DNA of 64,000 nucleotides from Eublepharis macularius. Lineage: Eukaryota; Chordata; Lepidosauria; Squamata; Eublepharidae. The stretch lies in NCBI RefSeq assembly GCF_028583425.1, contig NC_072806.1, positions 30,798,001 to 30,862,000 on the forward strand. The letters are read 5' to 3'. Below the pieces are notes generated by a model. The model saw nothing but the letters and a program-made list of their open reading frames with translations. It did no database searches and was not told where the DNA came from. Made by a program: the position numbers and the translations under genes. Shown here in pieces: positions 24,440 through 37,160 of the stretch. Positions within the stretch are counted from its first letter, which is position 1, and each line of letters opens with the position of its first letter.

Positions 24440-26384
24440 ATGTAAGCAGAGAAAGCAGAAAGAGGGAACTTTTTCCTCCCTCTTTCAAAATTATTAGAAA
24501 TGATGGGCACCCAGTGAAGTCAGCAGGTCAAGTCAGACAAAAGGAAGGACTTTGGCACTGCCAAGATGATCCAGTGATGTCAGTGAAGGCAACATTCAGG
24601 TAGGAGAGGTCTGTCAGGGGCTGTTAGCCCAGAGGACGAATGGAAGCAGTATACGTGTTGCTAGGGGTTATCAAGAGGTGAATGCTTTGGCCTCTCTTCT
24701 CCTGTCATGGATTTTCTGGCCACTCCAGATGGGCTGTTGGGCTGACGCAGCAGTGTGGCTGTTCCAGTCTTATTAACCTGATTGTGTAGGATCAGTTCAG
24801 GTTGTCATCTTGAACGACTGTACAACCCCCAAAATTCTTTGGCACCTTTTCCTTGAGATACCTTTGGGATTAATCTGGTTTAGCTGAATCAGCCAGGGGG
24901 AAATGCCATTTGTACACAGACGAAGTTGGTACACAGAACACATCCCCCCCCCCCACACACACACACCCTGGAGTTGGAAACAGCTTGGAAGAGGGATCGC
25001 TGCTCATGGTATGCAAATACAAGCCACTGTCGTGTCTGGGACACAAGATTCTCAGAAAACCTGCGGAACCTGTTTGAATAGATGCAACACCAGGGCAAAA
25101 GAAAGGTGTGCAAATACGCAATCCCCACCATCTTAGGTGAATGCCTCGGTAGCCTGGGTCATTTGCTCTCTTCCTGTAATGGCTGGCCAAAAAGTGAACA
25201 TTTCTGTGGGTCTGCCCCAGGGCTGGTATCACTATATTTATTATCGAAGAGGGTGACTTGTGCTAATCCCAAAAGCGACAAAAACTAATCCACCCACAGA
25301 CAAGGTAGGAGTTTCTCTATATTGGGTGAATTTCCCTGGTGTGTAGAAAAATATAACGTTGGCAATAAATTAAGAGAAAAAGAGAAAAACTGTCCAATGG
25401 GGTCTGCGCATGCTCTTGGAGGTATGCAGTATTGAGAGCAGCTAGGTATCAGTTAATGGGACGGTGGGTAGTTTTTAAACTGGTCCCTCTAGCCACCCCT
25501 TTAATATCAATTTGATCCACAGCAATTAGCAAGTGATGCTGTTTAAATTCATGCCATTAAAACATCAACTGTCCATTTACAATAATTAAACTTCTATTAA
25601 AGGTACAGGACACCTTGGCAACAGTAGTGTGTGTGTGTGTGTGAGGGGGGCGAGGGTTTGATGATAAATTGTCCTGCTCAAACACCTGCTCAAATCTTTC
25701 CTTCCAGGATCTTTTGAGTGCCTGTGGCAATAATATCTTTGTTACACCCCACCCCATAATTCCTCTCAGGCTCTTAGCTTATGGATGTTACTGAGCCACG
25801 AAGACACTGGCTACCATGGATCTATGTAGTAAGGCAGCCTTAATCCATCACTTACTAAGAAGCCCTGAGCTGGCAGGGGCGAATATGATTTATTATAAGG
25901 ATCACGGAGCTCTGAGGGTGCAGTTCCATTATTTGGGCTGGGTTCTTTGTTTTCCAGCCGTCCTCATGGTGGCTGTGAAGTTACACTTCCCCTCCCTGTC
26001 TCTCCAACTCTCAGAGTAATAAATTACCAACTGGTGAGTCTGACACCATTAATTTGCCTGCTGGAATTCCAACATGCTCATTACTGCCCATGCAAAGACA
26101 GGATTAAAAGCAACTTAAACGACACCCGATTGCACGTTTAAGGGAGTGTCAGACCCAATCAGGATTCCACTCACACAGGCTTGTGTGGCCCACTTCAGAG
26201 AGACGAAGCGTTTGGCGTCAGTCCAGGGCAAGCTTTGGCAGCGTGATCAAATTTTCAGGTTGCCTTGACTGGGCCTGAGGATTCTCTCATATGAGACAGG
26301 CTTCTCAGCCTTTCTTTTGAGAACGGATCTCTGTGGGCTCTCTCATTTTAATGCTGAATGAAAGCACATGTTAAGATTTAAATC
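24440..26384. other. DOC2B intron stretch, unassigned
   Basis: Contains a C-run with CA microsatellite (24946-24966) and a GT microsatellite (25627-25643). Nothing else is recognised. Confidence 0.5.
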
Positions 26385-26545
26385 AGACGGAGGTTGCTTA
26401 CAGGAGTACCAGCCCCAAAGCAAAATCCAAAACCAGAACACAGTCCACACAATACCTTTTATTAAAACCAACCAAAACGACATGTTAACAGTGTGCAAGC
26501 TTTCAAGTCCTCCAGAACTCTTCTTCAGGCCGGATATTACAAGAA
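26385..26545 (-). mobile_element. Possible Penelope-like end
   Basis: TACCTTTTATTAAAACCAAC, then AAGCTTTCAAGTCCTCCAGA and ACTCTTCTTCAGGC, is the inverse of the GAAGAAGAGTTCTGGAGGAC-type end of Penelope-like copies. Confidence 0.4.
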
Positions 26546-26931
26546 ATTTTTATAAGGAGTTTTGGAAGGAGAAAATGTCTCAGGATACAATGCTGAGTCC
26601 TTTTCAAGCCTGCATCGTATATGGAGTGCAACGGATTTATTGCCTCTTTCCCAGAGTCAAATTAGATACAACTTTAGTCTGTTCTGCATCAAACACATTG
26701 GACGTTTTTTTTGCCACACAAGCAGGTCGAAGAAGGAGTTATACTTCTTGCCTTCACAACATTCCTAAGAAAGGGCCTATGGAGCAGCCAAGTGCTGTCT
26801 CACCACTCCCACCACAAAAGAGTCACTGTGCCTGTAACAGCTGCATGGCAGGCAGACATTCAACAGGTACAGTGTTTAGCTCAGTGTGAACTTTGGGCAC
26901 AGAGGAACAGTTGCAGGTGGATTCACCCTTT

Positions 26932-27317
26932 AATAATAATAATAAATAATAATAATATAACATTCGATTTATATACCGCCCTTCAGGACAACTTATATAA
27001 TAATAATAATAACATTCGATTTATATACCGCCCTTCAGGACAACTTAATGCCCACTCAGAGCGGTTTACAAAGTGTTATTAATGTGTTATTAATGTGTTA
27101 TTAATGTGTTATTAATGGCCACTCAGAGCAGTTTACAAAATATGTCATTATTATCCCCACAACAATAATCACCCTGTGAGGTGGGTGGGGCTGAGAGAAC
27201 TCCTAGAAGCTGTGACTGACCCAAGGTCACCTTCAAGTGGGGGAATGGGGAATCAAACCCGGTTCTCCAGATTAGAATCCCGCCACTCTTAACCACTACA
27301 CTAAACTGGCTCTCTAC
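26932..27317 (-). repeat. tRNA-derived SINE with duplicated tail and 12-bp minisatellite
   Basis: A minus-strand copy of the same family. Its tail (ATTCGATTTATATACCGCCC) occurs twice, at about 26961 and 27013. A 12-bp unit, GTTATTAATGTG, repeats about four times at 27073-27118 inside the body. Confidence 0.85.
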
Positions 27318-27522
27318 ACTACACCAAACTAACTTCCTGGGAAAGCCCCTGTTGGGCTGCTGTCCTAGAGGGCCACGGGCAGGCAGGAGAAAGAGGAGTC
27401 CAGTCACCTTTGCAGGGCAACAGGAACCACGCTCCTCTCCGGTTGTGCTGGAGCAACAATGACAACAGACGTAAGAGAGGATTACTAACAGCCCTGGAGA
27501 AGGAATGTCCTATCCCTTTAAT

Positions 27523-27921
27523 CTGGGCTTTTTTTCTGGGAAGAGGTGGTGGAACTCAGAGGGTTGCCAGCACAGGGGGCAACTGCTGGTGAGAGGTGAT
27601 GCCCCTGGTACCACATGCGCACGCGCAAAGTGCACGCATGCTTCCAGGACTGTGCAATGATGTCACTTTGGATCAGCTGGAACAAGGGGGGAGTTTTTAA
27701 AAGTTTAAATCGCCCTCAGTGAAAATGGTCACATGGCCGGTGACCTCGCTCCCTGATCGCCAGACAGAGGGGAGTTTAGATCGCCCTCCGCACCACAGCA
27801 CGGAGGGCGATCTAAACTCCCCTCTGTCTGGAGCTCAGGGGGCGGGGCCACCGGCCATGTGACCATTTTCAAGAGGTGCCCGAACTCCGTTCCACCGTGT
27901 TCCAGCTGAAAAAAAGCCCTG
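27523..27921. mobile_element. hAT-like MITE family A
   Basis: Reverse orientation relative to the 46170 copy, with perfect 8-bp target repeats CCTTTAAT (27515-27522 and 27922-27929). The long internal palindrome is centred near 27800, around GGAGGGCGATCTAAACTCCC. Confidence 0.9.
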
Positions 27922-28682
27922 CCTTTAATAGAGCCTGACTAGGATGACATTCATTGGGCAATATTACTTTCCTCCATGCATGGTTTAGCTGCCCATCAAG
28001 CCTCTATTAAAGAGACAGGACATTTTTCTCCAGGCAGGCTGACCCCTACCCCACCCACCCCTCCCACTGTTATCACTGCCACAGCCCACAGGTGAGGCTG
28101 GGCCACTCGGATTTCTGGCTGTCACATCTCTACCAAGAAAAAGAACAGCAACCTGTTGCTTATGTGTATTCGGGGAAGAGGGGAAGAAATGGGAGCGTGA
28201 ATCAGAGAGACTTCCCAGATCAAGGCTTTCCGGGGGCGGTGCAGACACCTCCTCATTACACAATATTGAGCTCGTCATCCTGGATTCAAATAAATGACAA
28301 TCTTGTTGCTCCTTACATCAAACCCTGCTGCCCTCTCCTCCTTTCCAAGGGAGAAGGCTCGGCTCTCCTCCCACACACGAGCGCTCTCTCTTTCAGAATT
28401 GCTCATCAAGAGCTGAGTAGCTTTGCAAACCTGATTCTTTTTTGGGTTTATTATTATTATTATTATTAGAGGCTGCCACCTCTAGCAGGATTTGCAGTTG
28501 CTAAATTGGGGAGGGGCAGATTTGCAGGGAGGAAAAATGCAAAGCAGTTAATTTTGCTTGCTAGATTCTCTTTTGGAAAAAAAAAATCTTGAAACATTAA
28601 AAAAAGGGTTTTTTTAAAAAAAGCCATCCTTTCCCCCCTGATTAGTGCTGCCAACTTTTTACTTGCTATTGCAACTTTGCTT

Positions 28683-29412
28683 TTAACAACAACAACAACA
28701 ACAACATCCGATTTATATACCACCCTTCAGGACAACTTAATGCCCACTCAAAGCAGTTTACAAAGTAGTCATTATTATCCCCACAACAAAACACCCTGTG
28801 AGGTGGGTGGGGCTGAGAGAGCTCCTAGAAGCTGTGACCAGGGGTCATTCCGTAGAAAAAGAGCTGCAGGAACTCATTAGCATAACTCATTAGCATATCT
28901 CATTTGCATATGACATGCCCCTTGACATCACCAGAAGTGTTTCATTAGCATAACAGATTTGCATATGCCCCACCCCCTGACATCACCTATCCTGGCTGTT
29001 TTGGACCCAATCCTGGCCATTCAGGGCCGAAATTGGACCCAAAATGGCAAAAAGGGGCTGAAAATGGCCGAAAAGGGGCCCAAAATGGTCAGGATTGGGC
29101 TGCTGCTGAGCGGGAGAGTGATCCACCACCCATCAGAGGTCAGATCCTGGATGTTTCAGGACCAATCCTGGCTCTTTGGGGTATGATCCTGGCCATTTTG
29201 GGCCTGAATTGGGCCGTTTCAGGGCCACCTGATATGTGACCTTTTTGGAGAACTACCAGAACTGCGTTCCTGCGCGTTCCCCCTCAAAATGAGCCCCGGC
29301 TGTGACTAACCCAAGGTCATCTAGCAGGCTTCAAGTGGAGGGGTGGGGCATCAAACCTGGTTCTCCAGATTAGAGTCCCGCGCTCTTAACAACTACACCA
29401 CACTGGCTGTCT
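28683..29412 (-). repeat. tRNA-derived SINE split by MITE family B
   Basis: The tail half lies at 28683-28838 and the head half at 29299-29412, with the 28839-29298 element between them. Both halves match the 14345 family. Confidence 0.88.
28839..29298. mobile_element. hAT-like MITE family B, nested in a SINE
   Basis: Complete 460-bp copy. It starts CAGGGGTCATTCC, ends CTCAAAATGAGCCCCG, and has perfect 8-bp target repeats GCTGTGAC at 28831-28838 and 29299-29306. The repeats lie inside a tRNA-derived SINE whose two halves continue on either side, so this insertion is younger than the SINE. Confidence 0.92.
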
Positions 29413-29883
29413 TTAAACAGCAAGTTGGTCTGCAGACATTCTACTATGAAAGGCCATTGGCCAATGCCTGTAGTTTACTGGCTATGCAGCAGGACTCTCA
29501 GGAGGCCATGGGGAGGGCTCTGAATCCATCCTGCTGCAGAGCTCAGGTGGAATGTTGGTCGAGCTCAGCACCTCTCAACATAATTCTCTGCTGAAAATGT
29601 TCTTGCCACTCCAGTTTGCTAAATTAAAAAAAAAAATCCTTCTCAGAACCAAATTTTCAGAGGGCCGTGACCTGAGTCATTTCTTAAATTCTGAGGTTGG
29701 GTTTGGAAACTCTGTGGGTGGTATTCTTCTTGAGGCTGGAGAGGGGGGGAAATGACACCTCACCTCTCTGTCCCGAATAATCCGAAATATGTGCACAATA
29801 AACATCATACTTTTTGTACCCGATGCGGCTCTCAGCTTATGTTCCCTGAGCCTTTAACAGTGGTGTGACAGGTTGAAATTCAA

Positions 29884-30118
29884 CAGAGAGCCAGTGTTTT
29901 ATAGTGGTTCAAATGCTGGATTAGGATCTTGGAGACTGAAATTTGAATCCCTGCTCTGCCATAGAAACTCACTGGGTGACCTTGGGCCAGTCACACTTTC
30001 TCAGACTAATCTACCTCACAGGGTTGTTGTGAGGATAAAATGAAGGTGAGGAGAACAACGAAAGCTCCTTTGGGTCCCCATTGAGGAGAAAGGCGGGGTA
30101 TAAATGAAGTAAATAAAT
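29884..30118 (+). repeat. Sauria-type SINE
   Basis: GAGAGCCAGTGTTTTATAGT head, TGAATCCCTGCTCTGCCATA, TGACCTTGGGCCAGTCACAC and CCTCACAGGGTTGTTGTGAG. The 3' end is GGGGTATAAATGAAGTAAAT, the BovB-like tail of Sauria SINEs. Confidence 0.88.
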
Positions 30119-30250
30119 TAAATAAACTGGTGAGGCTTTGCTCAGCATGGAGACGTCGTGAAAGGTTTCTGTTAGACGGAAAAAGTGGTGGTGTTTTAGA
30201 CCAAAGAACAGACCTACAGACAAAGATCTGATGGCCTGTTTTCAAACAAC

Positions 30251-30442
30251 GGCCGTTTTCACACTACTAACCTGCTTCCGTAACGTTGTGAAATGTTACA
30301 CAAAAAACGCAGAAGATAGCGTCTTCTCACGAGAGTTTTGCACGACATCACACAAAACTCTCGCGAGAAGACACTATCTTCCGCGTTTTTTGTGCGACAT
30401 TTCGCAACGTTACGGAAGCAGGTTAGTAGTGTGAAAACGGCC
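30251..30442. mobile_element. Foldback MITE family G
   Basis: A 192-bp near-perfect hairpin, GGCCGTTTTCACACTACTAA to TTAGTAGTGTGAAAACGGCC, flanked by AAC on both sides. Both strands therefore encode almost the same 60-odd-residue frame, which is a by-product of the palindrome. Confidence 0.9.
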
Positions 30443-30783
30443 AACATATAAATGGCAGGCTCTGAGATTAACGGGTTGGATCCTACAAATACTTTTTGCT
30501 AGCAAACAAGGGAAGAGAGACCCCAAAAGGGCAAAGCCAGAATATATGGAGCCCTCACAGGCAAAAATTGGATGAAATTAAGCTGGAAAAGAGGGCAGGA
30601 TCAATCCATTATTTCTAAGAATATTTAGTATGAGAATACCATTGTCAGTATTAACTAGTAAAAATCCTCACAACAGCCATATGGGGCAGCCTGCTTTTCT
30701 AATCTCCGTACTGCAGATGGGGCTGAGTGAGTGAAGTTTGTCTAAGGTCACTGGGTTTGTGAAAGAGGCAAGATCTGAACCGT

Positions 30784-31154
30784 GTTCTTCACGTGTCAGG
30801 AGACGCAATTTTAGCTGGGAAGTGAAGTTTCAAAAGACAGAGCTGGCGGAGATCACTCTGGAGGGGATAGAGTCTCTCACAGCCCTCCGCCGCCTCTGCC
30901 GTGCTGAACTGTCTCCCCTTCTGAAATCTTTCCCTTGCTAAGGCTTGGTTAATTCAAAGTTTTAAGCAGTGAGGGTGGCAGGGCAAAGGCTCCAAAAGGG
31001 GAGACAGTCCAGCACGTCAGAGGCAGTGGTGGGCTGTGAGAGAATCTGTCTCCTCCAGAGCGATCTCCGCCAGCTCTGCCATGTAAAACTACCCTTCCTG
31101 ACTAACATTGTGTCTCCTGACATGTGAAGAACACATGCCCAGGCATCTTGTGTA
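30784..31154. mobile_element. MITE family F, one end truncated
   Basis: It shares TTAGCTGGGAAGTGAAGTTT and CTAACATTGTGTCTCC with the other copies and ends near GTAGAAAGAGTCTC. It carries an extra inverted pair AGTCTCTCACAGCCC and GGGCTGTGAGAGAATCT. Confidence 0.75.
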
Positions 31155-32027
<873 letters not shown>

Positions 32028-32654
32028 TTGGACACACTATCCAGGATTACTCTGGGATGCCCAGGCAGGCAGCGGCCTTAGCGAAGGATGCCTTTGACCA
32101 ACTGCAATCCTTCCTGGTATGGCCAGAGACAGACAGACCTTGGTGCCTTCCAGGCCAGCACCTCACAACACCTGGAGTTGCCCCTGCAAGTCCTTAGAAA
32201 CAAGAGTTGGTTTTTAAAAATGTCTGCTGTCAGGGCCTAGCAGCTCGAAGCTCATTATTCTCACCTCGATCCAGCATCCAGTTTCACCATGGTTTATATC
32301 TTGCATTGTGGTTTAATTTTGTATGATATTTACACAAACAGTATATATTACCAATGTTTATAATATAAGCATAATGTATAACACTGATTTAGTTACACAC
32401 AAATGATGCTGAAGGCATTTTATGAGGAAAATATTCAGCACAAGGAAAGAAAACGGTACAAAGATATAGCATCATGGGTTTGATTTGTGTAAGAAAGAAA
32501 AGAGATTCATATGTGGATTTGGCAGGGGGAAGAGTAAACAGCAAATGTGAGAAATTCAAAACCATCCTTTGCCGGACTCACAGCAACATTCATTCCACTG
32601 CCCCCCAACCCAATCTAGGGCTATCCTATTCTCTCAGCATCCTTCCAGAGGAAT

Positions 32655-32765
32655 TTCAGGTGGGTAGCCGTGTTCGTCTGTAGCACCAGAACAAAATCTG
32701 AACCTGGCAGCACCTTAAAGACCAACAACATTTTCCAGGGTACAAATTTTTCCTCTGTGTGAAAT
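32655..32765 (-). mobile_element. Retroelement end related to the 10897 insertion
   Basis: GTAGCCGTGTTCGTCTGTAG, followed by CAGCACCTTAAAGACCAACA, is the reverse of the ACTAACACGGCTA-type tail. Probably Penelope-like. Confidence 0.5.
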
Positions 32766-32788
32766 AGGAAAGCCACCAATTACTGATA

Positions 32789-33058
32789 GGCTTATAACAA
32801 CAACAACAACAACAACAACATTCGATTTATATATCACCCTTCAGGATGACTTAACACCCATTCAGAGAGGTTTACAAAGTATGTTATTATTATCCCCACA
32901 ACAAAACACCCTGTGAGGTGGATGGGGCTGAGAGAGCAAGAAGCTGTGACTGACTCAAGGTCACCCAGCTGGCTTCAGGTGGAGGAGTGGGGAATCAAAC
33001 CCAGTTCTCCAGATTAGAGTCCTGCAGCTCTTAACCACTACACCAAACTGGCTATATA
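32789..33058 (-). repeat. tRNA-derived SINE (CGATTTATATACC family)
   Basis: AAC microsatellite tail, TTCGATTTATATATCACCCT, then GGGGAATCAAACCCAGTTCT as the inverted box B and head ACCACTACACCAAACTGGCT. Confidence 0.87.
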
Positions 33059-33538
33059 TTTATATATAAAACTTTCTTGTTCTTCCAAAAGTTTCCAACA
33101 GGAAAAGATCTTATAATCACAGGACCGAAGAGGCAAAGAATTTCTCTCAGCCACTAACGAACGGGTTTGTCGTGTTTCTAAAATTCATTGTGGCTGCGTA
33201 GGCAGCATGAGAAGGGGGGCAGTTCTGCCCACCAAATCCCTCATGCACGCTTCAACGAGAAATGCTTCCAAGCTGGTGGAGTCGTCAGGATAAGGACTTT
33301 CTGTCAAATTTCTTTTAATTACAGCAACACAATGCTACCCCCCCCCACCTCCCTGAACAAGCCGGAACGAGGGCCAAGAAATTTGATGTAATTAGAGATT
33401 ATTAAATGTTACGTCAAGACCTTTGGTGCATGATGGGTACATTTTCTTGGGAAAAGGAAGGAGTGAGAAAGCGACTCTCAGTCCCCCAAGCAAATGAGGA
33501 AACAAACATGGCTAATTTGAAGCAGGAGAGAGAGCACT

Positions 33539-33899
33539 CAGGGTTGCCCGATTGGCAACTGGCAGGGGGAGACAGTAGGCAGCCCAAGTCAACTTGCTAA
33601 TGCTCACCAGCGACATTATGAATGATGCCCCTTCCAGTAGTAATGTCATCATGTTGCCGCCACACTGGAACCATTCTGGTATTTGGGCAAAAACTATGTT
33701 TTTTGCCCAAACGCCAGGGCTTCACCTGAGGACATGGTGATGTCACTTCCAGGCAGTGATATCAACTGGAAAGGCGGATGGCAACCAGTAAGCTCCCTTG
33801 TTTCTTCCCCCCCCACTGGCCAGCTGAGTGGCAGCTGGAGGCTTGGTCTGGGGGGATCCCCTGCCCCCAGCGGGGGACTGGCAACCCGACACAGCCCAG
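33539..33899. mobile_element. hAT-like MITE family E, diverged
   Basis: It shows the same GGGTTGCC start and GCGGGGGACTGGCAACCC end, with a GTGATGTCACTTCCAGGCAG core related to the 5548 copy. No clear target duplication. The open frames across it are chance. Confidence 0.7.
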
Positions 33900-34079
33900 A
33901 AGTACACTGCATGATCTTTGGCCTGGCCAATCTCATGAGGTTGTTGTTGGCCATCTGCCAGAGGATCCAGGAGGTGATTGGGATGTTGTACCACCTCCCT
34001 CTGTCCCAGGAAACCCAGCAAGGGAAGATCAGTGTCAGTCCCTGGCAGTTTGATCCCCCAGTTCTCTCTAGTTAACACA

Positions 34080-34500
34080 CAGGTGTTCCAGTTGAAGTAA
34101 CTTTATTAGAGATCCATTCAGTTCAAGGTGCTCAGACAGTGGAATTGGCAGAAGTGACGTATGTGGGGCTAGCAGTGTTAATTATAGGGGATATTCCCGC
34201 CTTTGGGGAGAGAGGACCATTAACCGGGGGGGGGGCGGTTGGAGTGAGACATTGTTTTAGAGCAGACAGTGAGAAAGATGAACTTATCTTTGGTTCTCAA
34301 GAAGGATAAATTTCGAGCCAGTTGCAGCTGGCAGTCAAGGACACTGGCTCAGCAGAGCGAGAAAGAGAAAGTAAACATTCGCGAGTTAACCTACTAGCAT
34401 TGCAGCAATAAAGAACTTCCCATACTCTCAGAGGCAGAGCCCATATACATTCAGGGCAGTTATGCAGGAGGCCTATATGACAATCAGCTTGTCCACCACT
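34080..34500. other. Unassigned stretch, possibly LTR-derived
   Basis: TGTTCCAGTTGAAGTAACTT at 34084, with inverted AATAAA-like content, and an AATAAAG at about 34408 give a faint LTR-like look. No terminal repeats, duplication or coding match were found, so no call is made. Confidence 0.2.
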
Positions 34501-34625
34501 AGATTTAAATAAATCTAAATTTTAAAAAAGAAATTTGGCCCTTATACATCTCCCTGTATCTCCCCAGAATTATATGGTCCATTTGTATCTATTTTATAAA
34601 ACATCCTATATTTACCATATATTTT

Positions 34626-34840
34626 GACCTGGATAAGCCAGGAGAGCCTGATCTCGTGTGATCTCAGAAGCTAAGCAGGGTCAACCTTGGTTAGTTATAG
34701 GAAGGGAGACCTCCAATGAAGACCAGGGTTGCAGAGGCAGCCAATGGCAAACCATCTCTGATGGTCCCTTACCATGAAAACCCCACCAGGGGGCGCCATA
34801 AGTCAACTCAACTTCAGGGCCGGATTTCATTCATTCGTTC
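34626..34840 (+). repeat. 5S rRNA-derived SINE
   Basis: GAGCCTGATCTCGTGTGATC and TCAGAAGCTAAGCAGGGTCA copy the internal promoter part of 5S rRNA. A body with GGCAAACCATCTCTGATGG and GCGCCATAAGTCAACTCAAC follows. Six copies occur in the window. Confidence 0.88.
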
Positions 34841-35109
34841 TCCATTTTATAGGTCTTGTTCTTTTAAACTATTGTAATTTAGTAATGCCATATTCGTACT
34901 TGATTTTAACTGTATTATGCTTAAGATCTATGGCCATATAAGCAGAATAAATGATAAAGTGATAAAGTATCTCCCCATCCTCATACATAGCACACTGTTT
35001 AACTGTATTAGGTAACACCAGATTTGGTTGCTTTTCTTTTATTATTGTGGTCACGCTTTCTGTCTGCTTAATTTCCCTTGCTGTCACTGACGATTCCTTT
35101 GCACCATTT

Positions 35110-35670
35110 TTAGGCAATTAATATTTTATTTTATTTACATTATTTATAGTCGACCTTCCTCACTGAGACTCAAGGCAGATTATACAGTGTAAGTCAATGT
35201 AGTCAATGGGATGGGACATCCGATAAGCAATGCGACCATTTAGGTTGCAGAAATTAAAACCAATTAAAACCATCTGGAGCAAAGCTGAAACACAGCGTAA
35301 GTATTCACGTGGCATATTAAATGATGCAAAGATTACATAACAGGGTAATACATAACAGCGACAGATAGTATGTACTGTGCACAGTAGTATAGTCCACAGT
35401 TCCTTTCCCTTGGCATTCTTCCTGAGTCATTCTGTTATTCCCTTTGTAAAAAATGCCCTTCTGAATAATTCCGTTTTGCATTGTTTGCAAAATGCCAGGA
35501 ATGTGGGAGCCTTCCTGACCTCATCAGGCAGGCCATTCCGTAAGGTGGGGGCCACGATGGAGAAAGCACGTGTACAGGCAGCTGTTGATCTTGCTCAGAT
35601 GAGCAAAGCTGTCACGGTGGAGCATAGGGTAATGTTGAGAAGTCCCTCAGGCAGCGATTCATGTAGAAGC
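35110..35670 (-). mobile_element. L2/CR1-like LINE 3' region
   Basis: It begins with the inverse of the LINE tail (TTTATAGTCGACCTTCCTCA) and runs into CAGGCCATTCCGTAAGGTGG and GGCCACGATGGAGAAAGCAC, the untranslated 3' region seen in many reptile LINE copies. The exact family is uncertain. Confidence 0.6.
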
Positions 35671-36030
35671 ACAGTCTGGTTTACTGTGCAAAATGTTGGA
35701 GGGTGTCGCATTCGAAGAAATCTCCTGTTAGGGGAAAGGTAGCACAGCAAAAAAGCAGGCCGGGAGAGAACCCTTTTCTCCCTGGTGTAGTGGATTCGCA
35801 TTTGCAGGAAGAGGGTTTTAAAAAACGAGAAGCCGGTGCATGCAACAACAGCATTTCTCCATCTCCAATGGCTCAGTCTAATGTACCACTGTAAGATTCT
35901 ACTTCAGTATTCTGCTGTATGCACAGACTGGGCTTATCCGTGTTCCCCAGAAGACTTCCCAGAATTCTCCGCAACACAGAGTTCAGTTGCAGATGCCTTG
36001 GGATTCCTCAGCAGAAAAGAAACGGCTGTA

Positions 36031-36266
36031 AAAAGAACCAGTGAGGTGTAGTAGAGTGATGGATTAGGATCTGGGAGGCCCAGGTTCGATTCCCCACTCT
36101 GCCATAGAAGTTCACTGGGTAATGTTGGACCAGTCACAAACTCCCAGCTTAACCTACCTCGCAGAGTTTGTCGTGAGGAAAAAATGGAGAATCAAGTAAG
36201 CCGCTTTGAATCCCCATTGGGGAGAAAAGCGGGGTATAAATGAAGTAATATAAAGAAATAAAAATA
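36031..36266 (+). repeat. Sauria-type SINE
   Basis: GGTTCGATTCCCCACTCTGC box B, TTCACTGGGTAATGTTGGAC, and a TAAGCCGCTTTGAATCCCCA to GGGGTATAAATGAAGTAATA end. Confidence 0.86.
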
Positions 36267-36370
36267 AAAAAATCTCTGAAAGTAGAAAGTTTGAAAATGA
36301 TAAATATATCTCCTAGATGATCTGTTTGATTCTGTGCAGTCCTCGGTATTCTGGGGAGGGAAGGTAGCAT

Positions 36371-36552
36371 GGTACAGCCTGATCTGGGCAGATCTTGGAA
36401 GCTAAGCAGGGTTGGTGCTTGGATGGGAGACCACCAAGGAAGACTCTGTGGGGGAAGGCAATGGCAAACCACTTCTGCTTCTCACATGCCTTGAAAACCC
36501 CTTACTGGGATCCCCATAAATCAGTTGCAATTTGATGGCACGTATATACATC
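36371..36552 (+). repeat. 5S rRNA-derived SINE
   Basis: AGCCTGATCTGGGCAGATCT, GGAAGCTAAGCAGGGTTGGT and TGGATGGGAGACCACC, then CTTGAAAACCCCTTACTGGG and AATTTGATGGCACGTATATA. This copy keeps the 5S-like TTGGATGGGAGACC most exactly. Confidence 0.88.
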
Positions 36553-37012
36553 GTTGGGGGGGGGGTAGAATAGGGAACTTGCCCCAAATGTAGAAATGGC
36601 CAGTTATGGCCAAGTTGTAGCAAAGCAATCCCGCCACACACTTTCAGAGTTTCAGGGTGTGTGTGGCTGATTGAATGGTGAAGGCCTGTGACTCCGCCCC
36701 CCCCCCAGCCCCCCAGCCTCTTAATTTAATATACCCTTTCGCGGTTCTTCCAGGCTGAATACAATACAACCATTCAAGCCCTCCATCTGCAATCGAGGTT
36801 TCTTTTCCGGCTGTAAATGGCTTTTCTCCCTTCCCCCATCAAATTCATATAATTTTAAAAAAAGGGCTTTTCTGTGGGCACCTTGAGTCCTTCTGTTTCT
36901 CAGATATGCCGCTGCTTCACCACACGGTTTAGCAGGTACTGTGCATCTGTCTCAAGAGGTCTGAACTGACAACCACCCTGGTGGCCAGTTGCTACCTCAT
37001 GTGTCTCGTCAC

Positions 37013-37160
37013 CAGGGCTTTTTTTCAGTGGGAACGCGGTGGAACGGAGTTCCGCAACCTCTTGAAAACACTCGGCAATAGCACATGAAAATAATATTAT
37101 TTCAAAGAATCCCGTGTGTTTCTTCCTCATTTCCCTCTTGAGAGTTCCACCACTTCTTTC
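37013..37160. mobile_element. Degraded hAT-like MITE family A
   Basis: The left end CAGGGCTTTTTTTCAGTGGG and about 55 following bases match family A. A trace of the other end (GAGTTCCACCACTTCTTT) lies near 37141. The middle is replaced or diverged. No target duplication was found. Confidence 0.65.

Noticed and set aside
30251-30447. Nearly identical short proteins on both strands
   Set aside because: By-product of a near-perfect palindrome (foldback MITE).
33683-34075. 130-residue open frame
   Set aside because: It crosses the end of a family E MITE and has no homology I recognise. A possible retroviral origin was considered but could not be supported.
34646-34715. 5S rRNA gene or pseudogene
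   Set aside because: The similarity covers only the internal promoter region and is followed by the same non-5S body in several copies, so it is a SINE.
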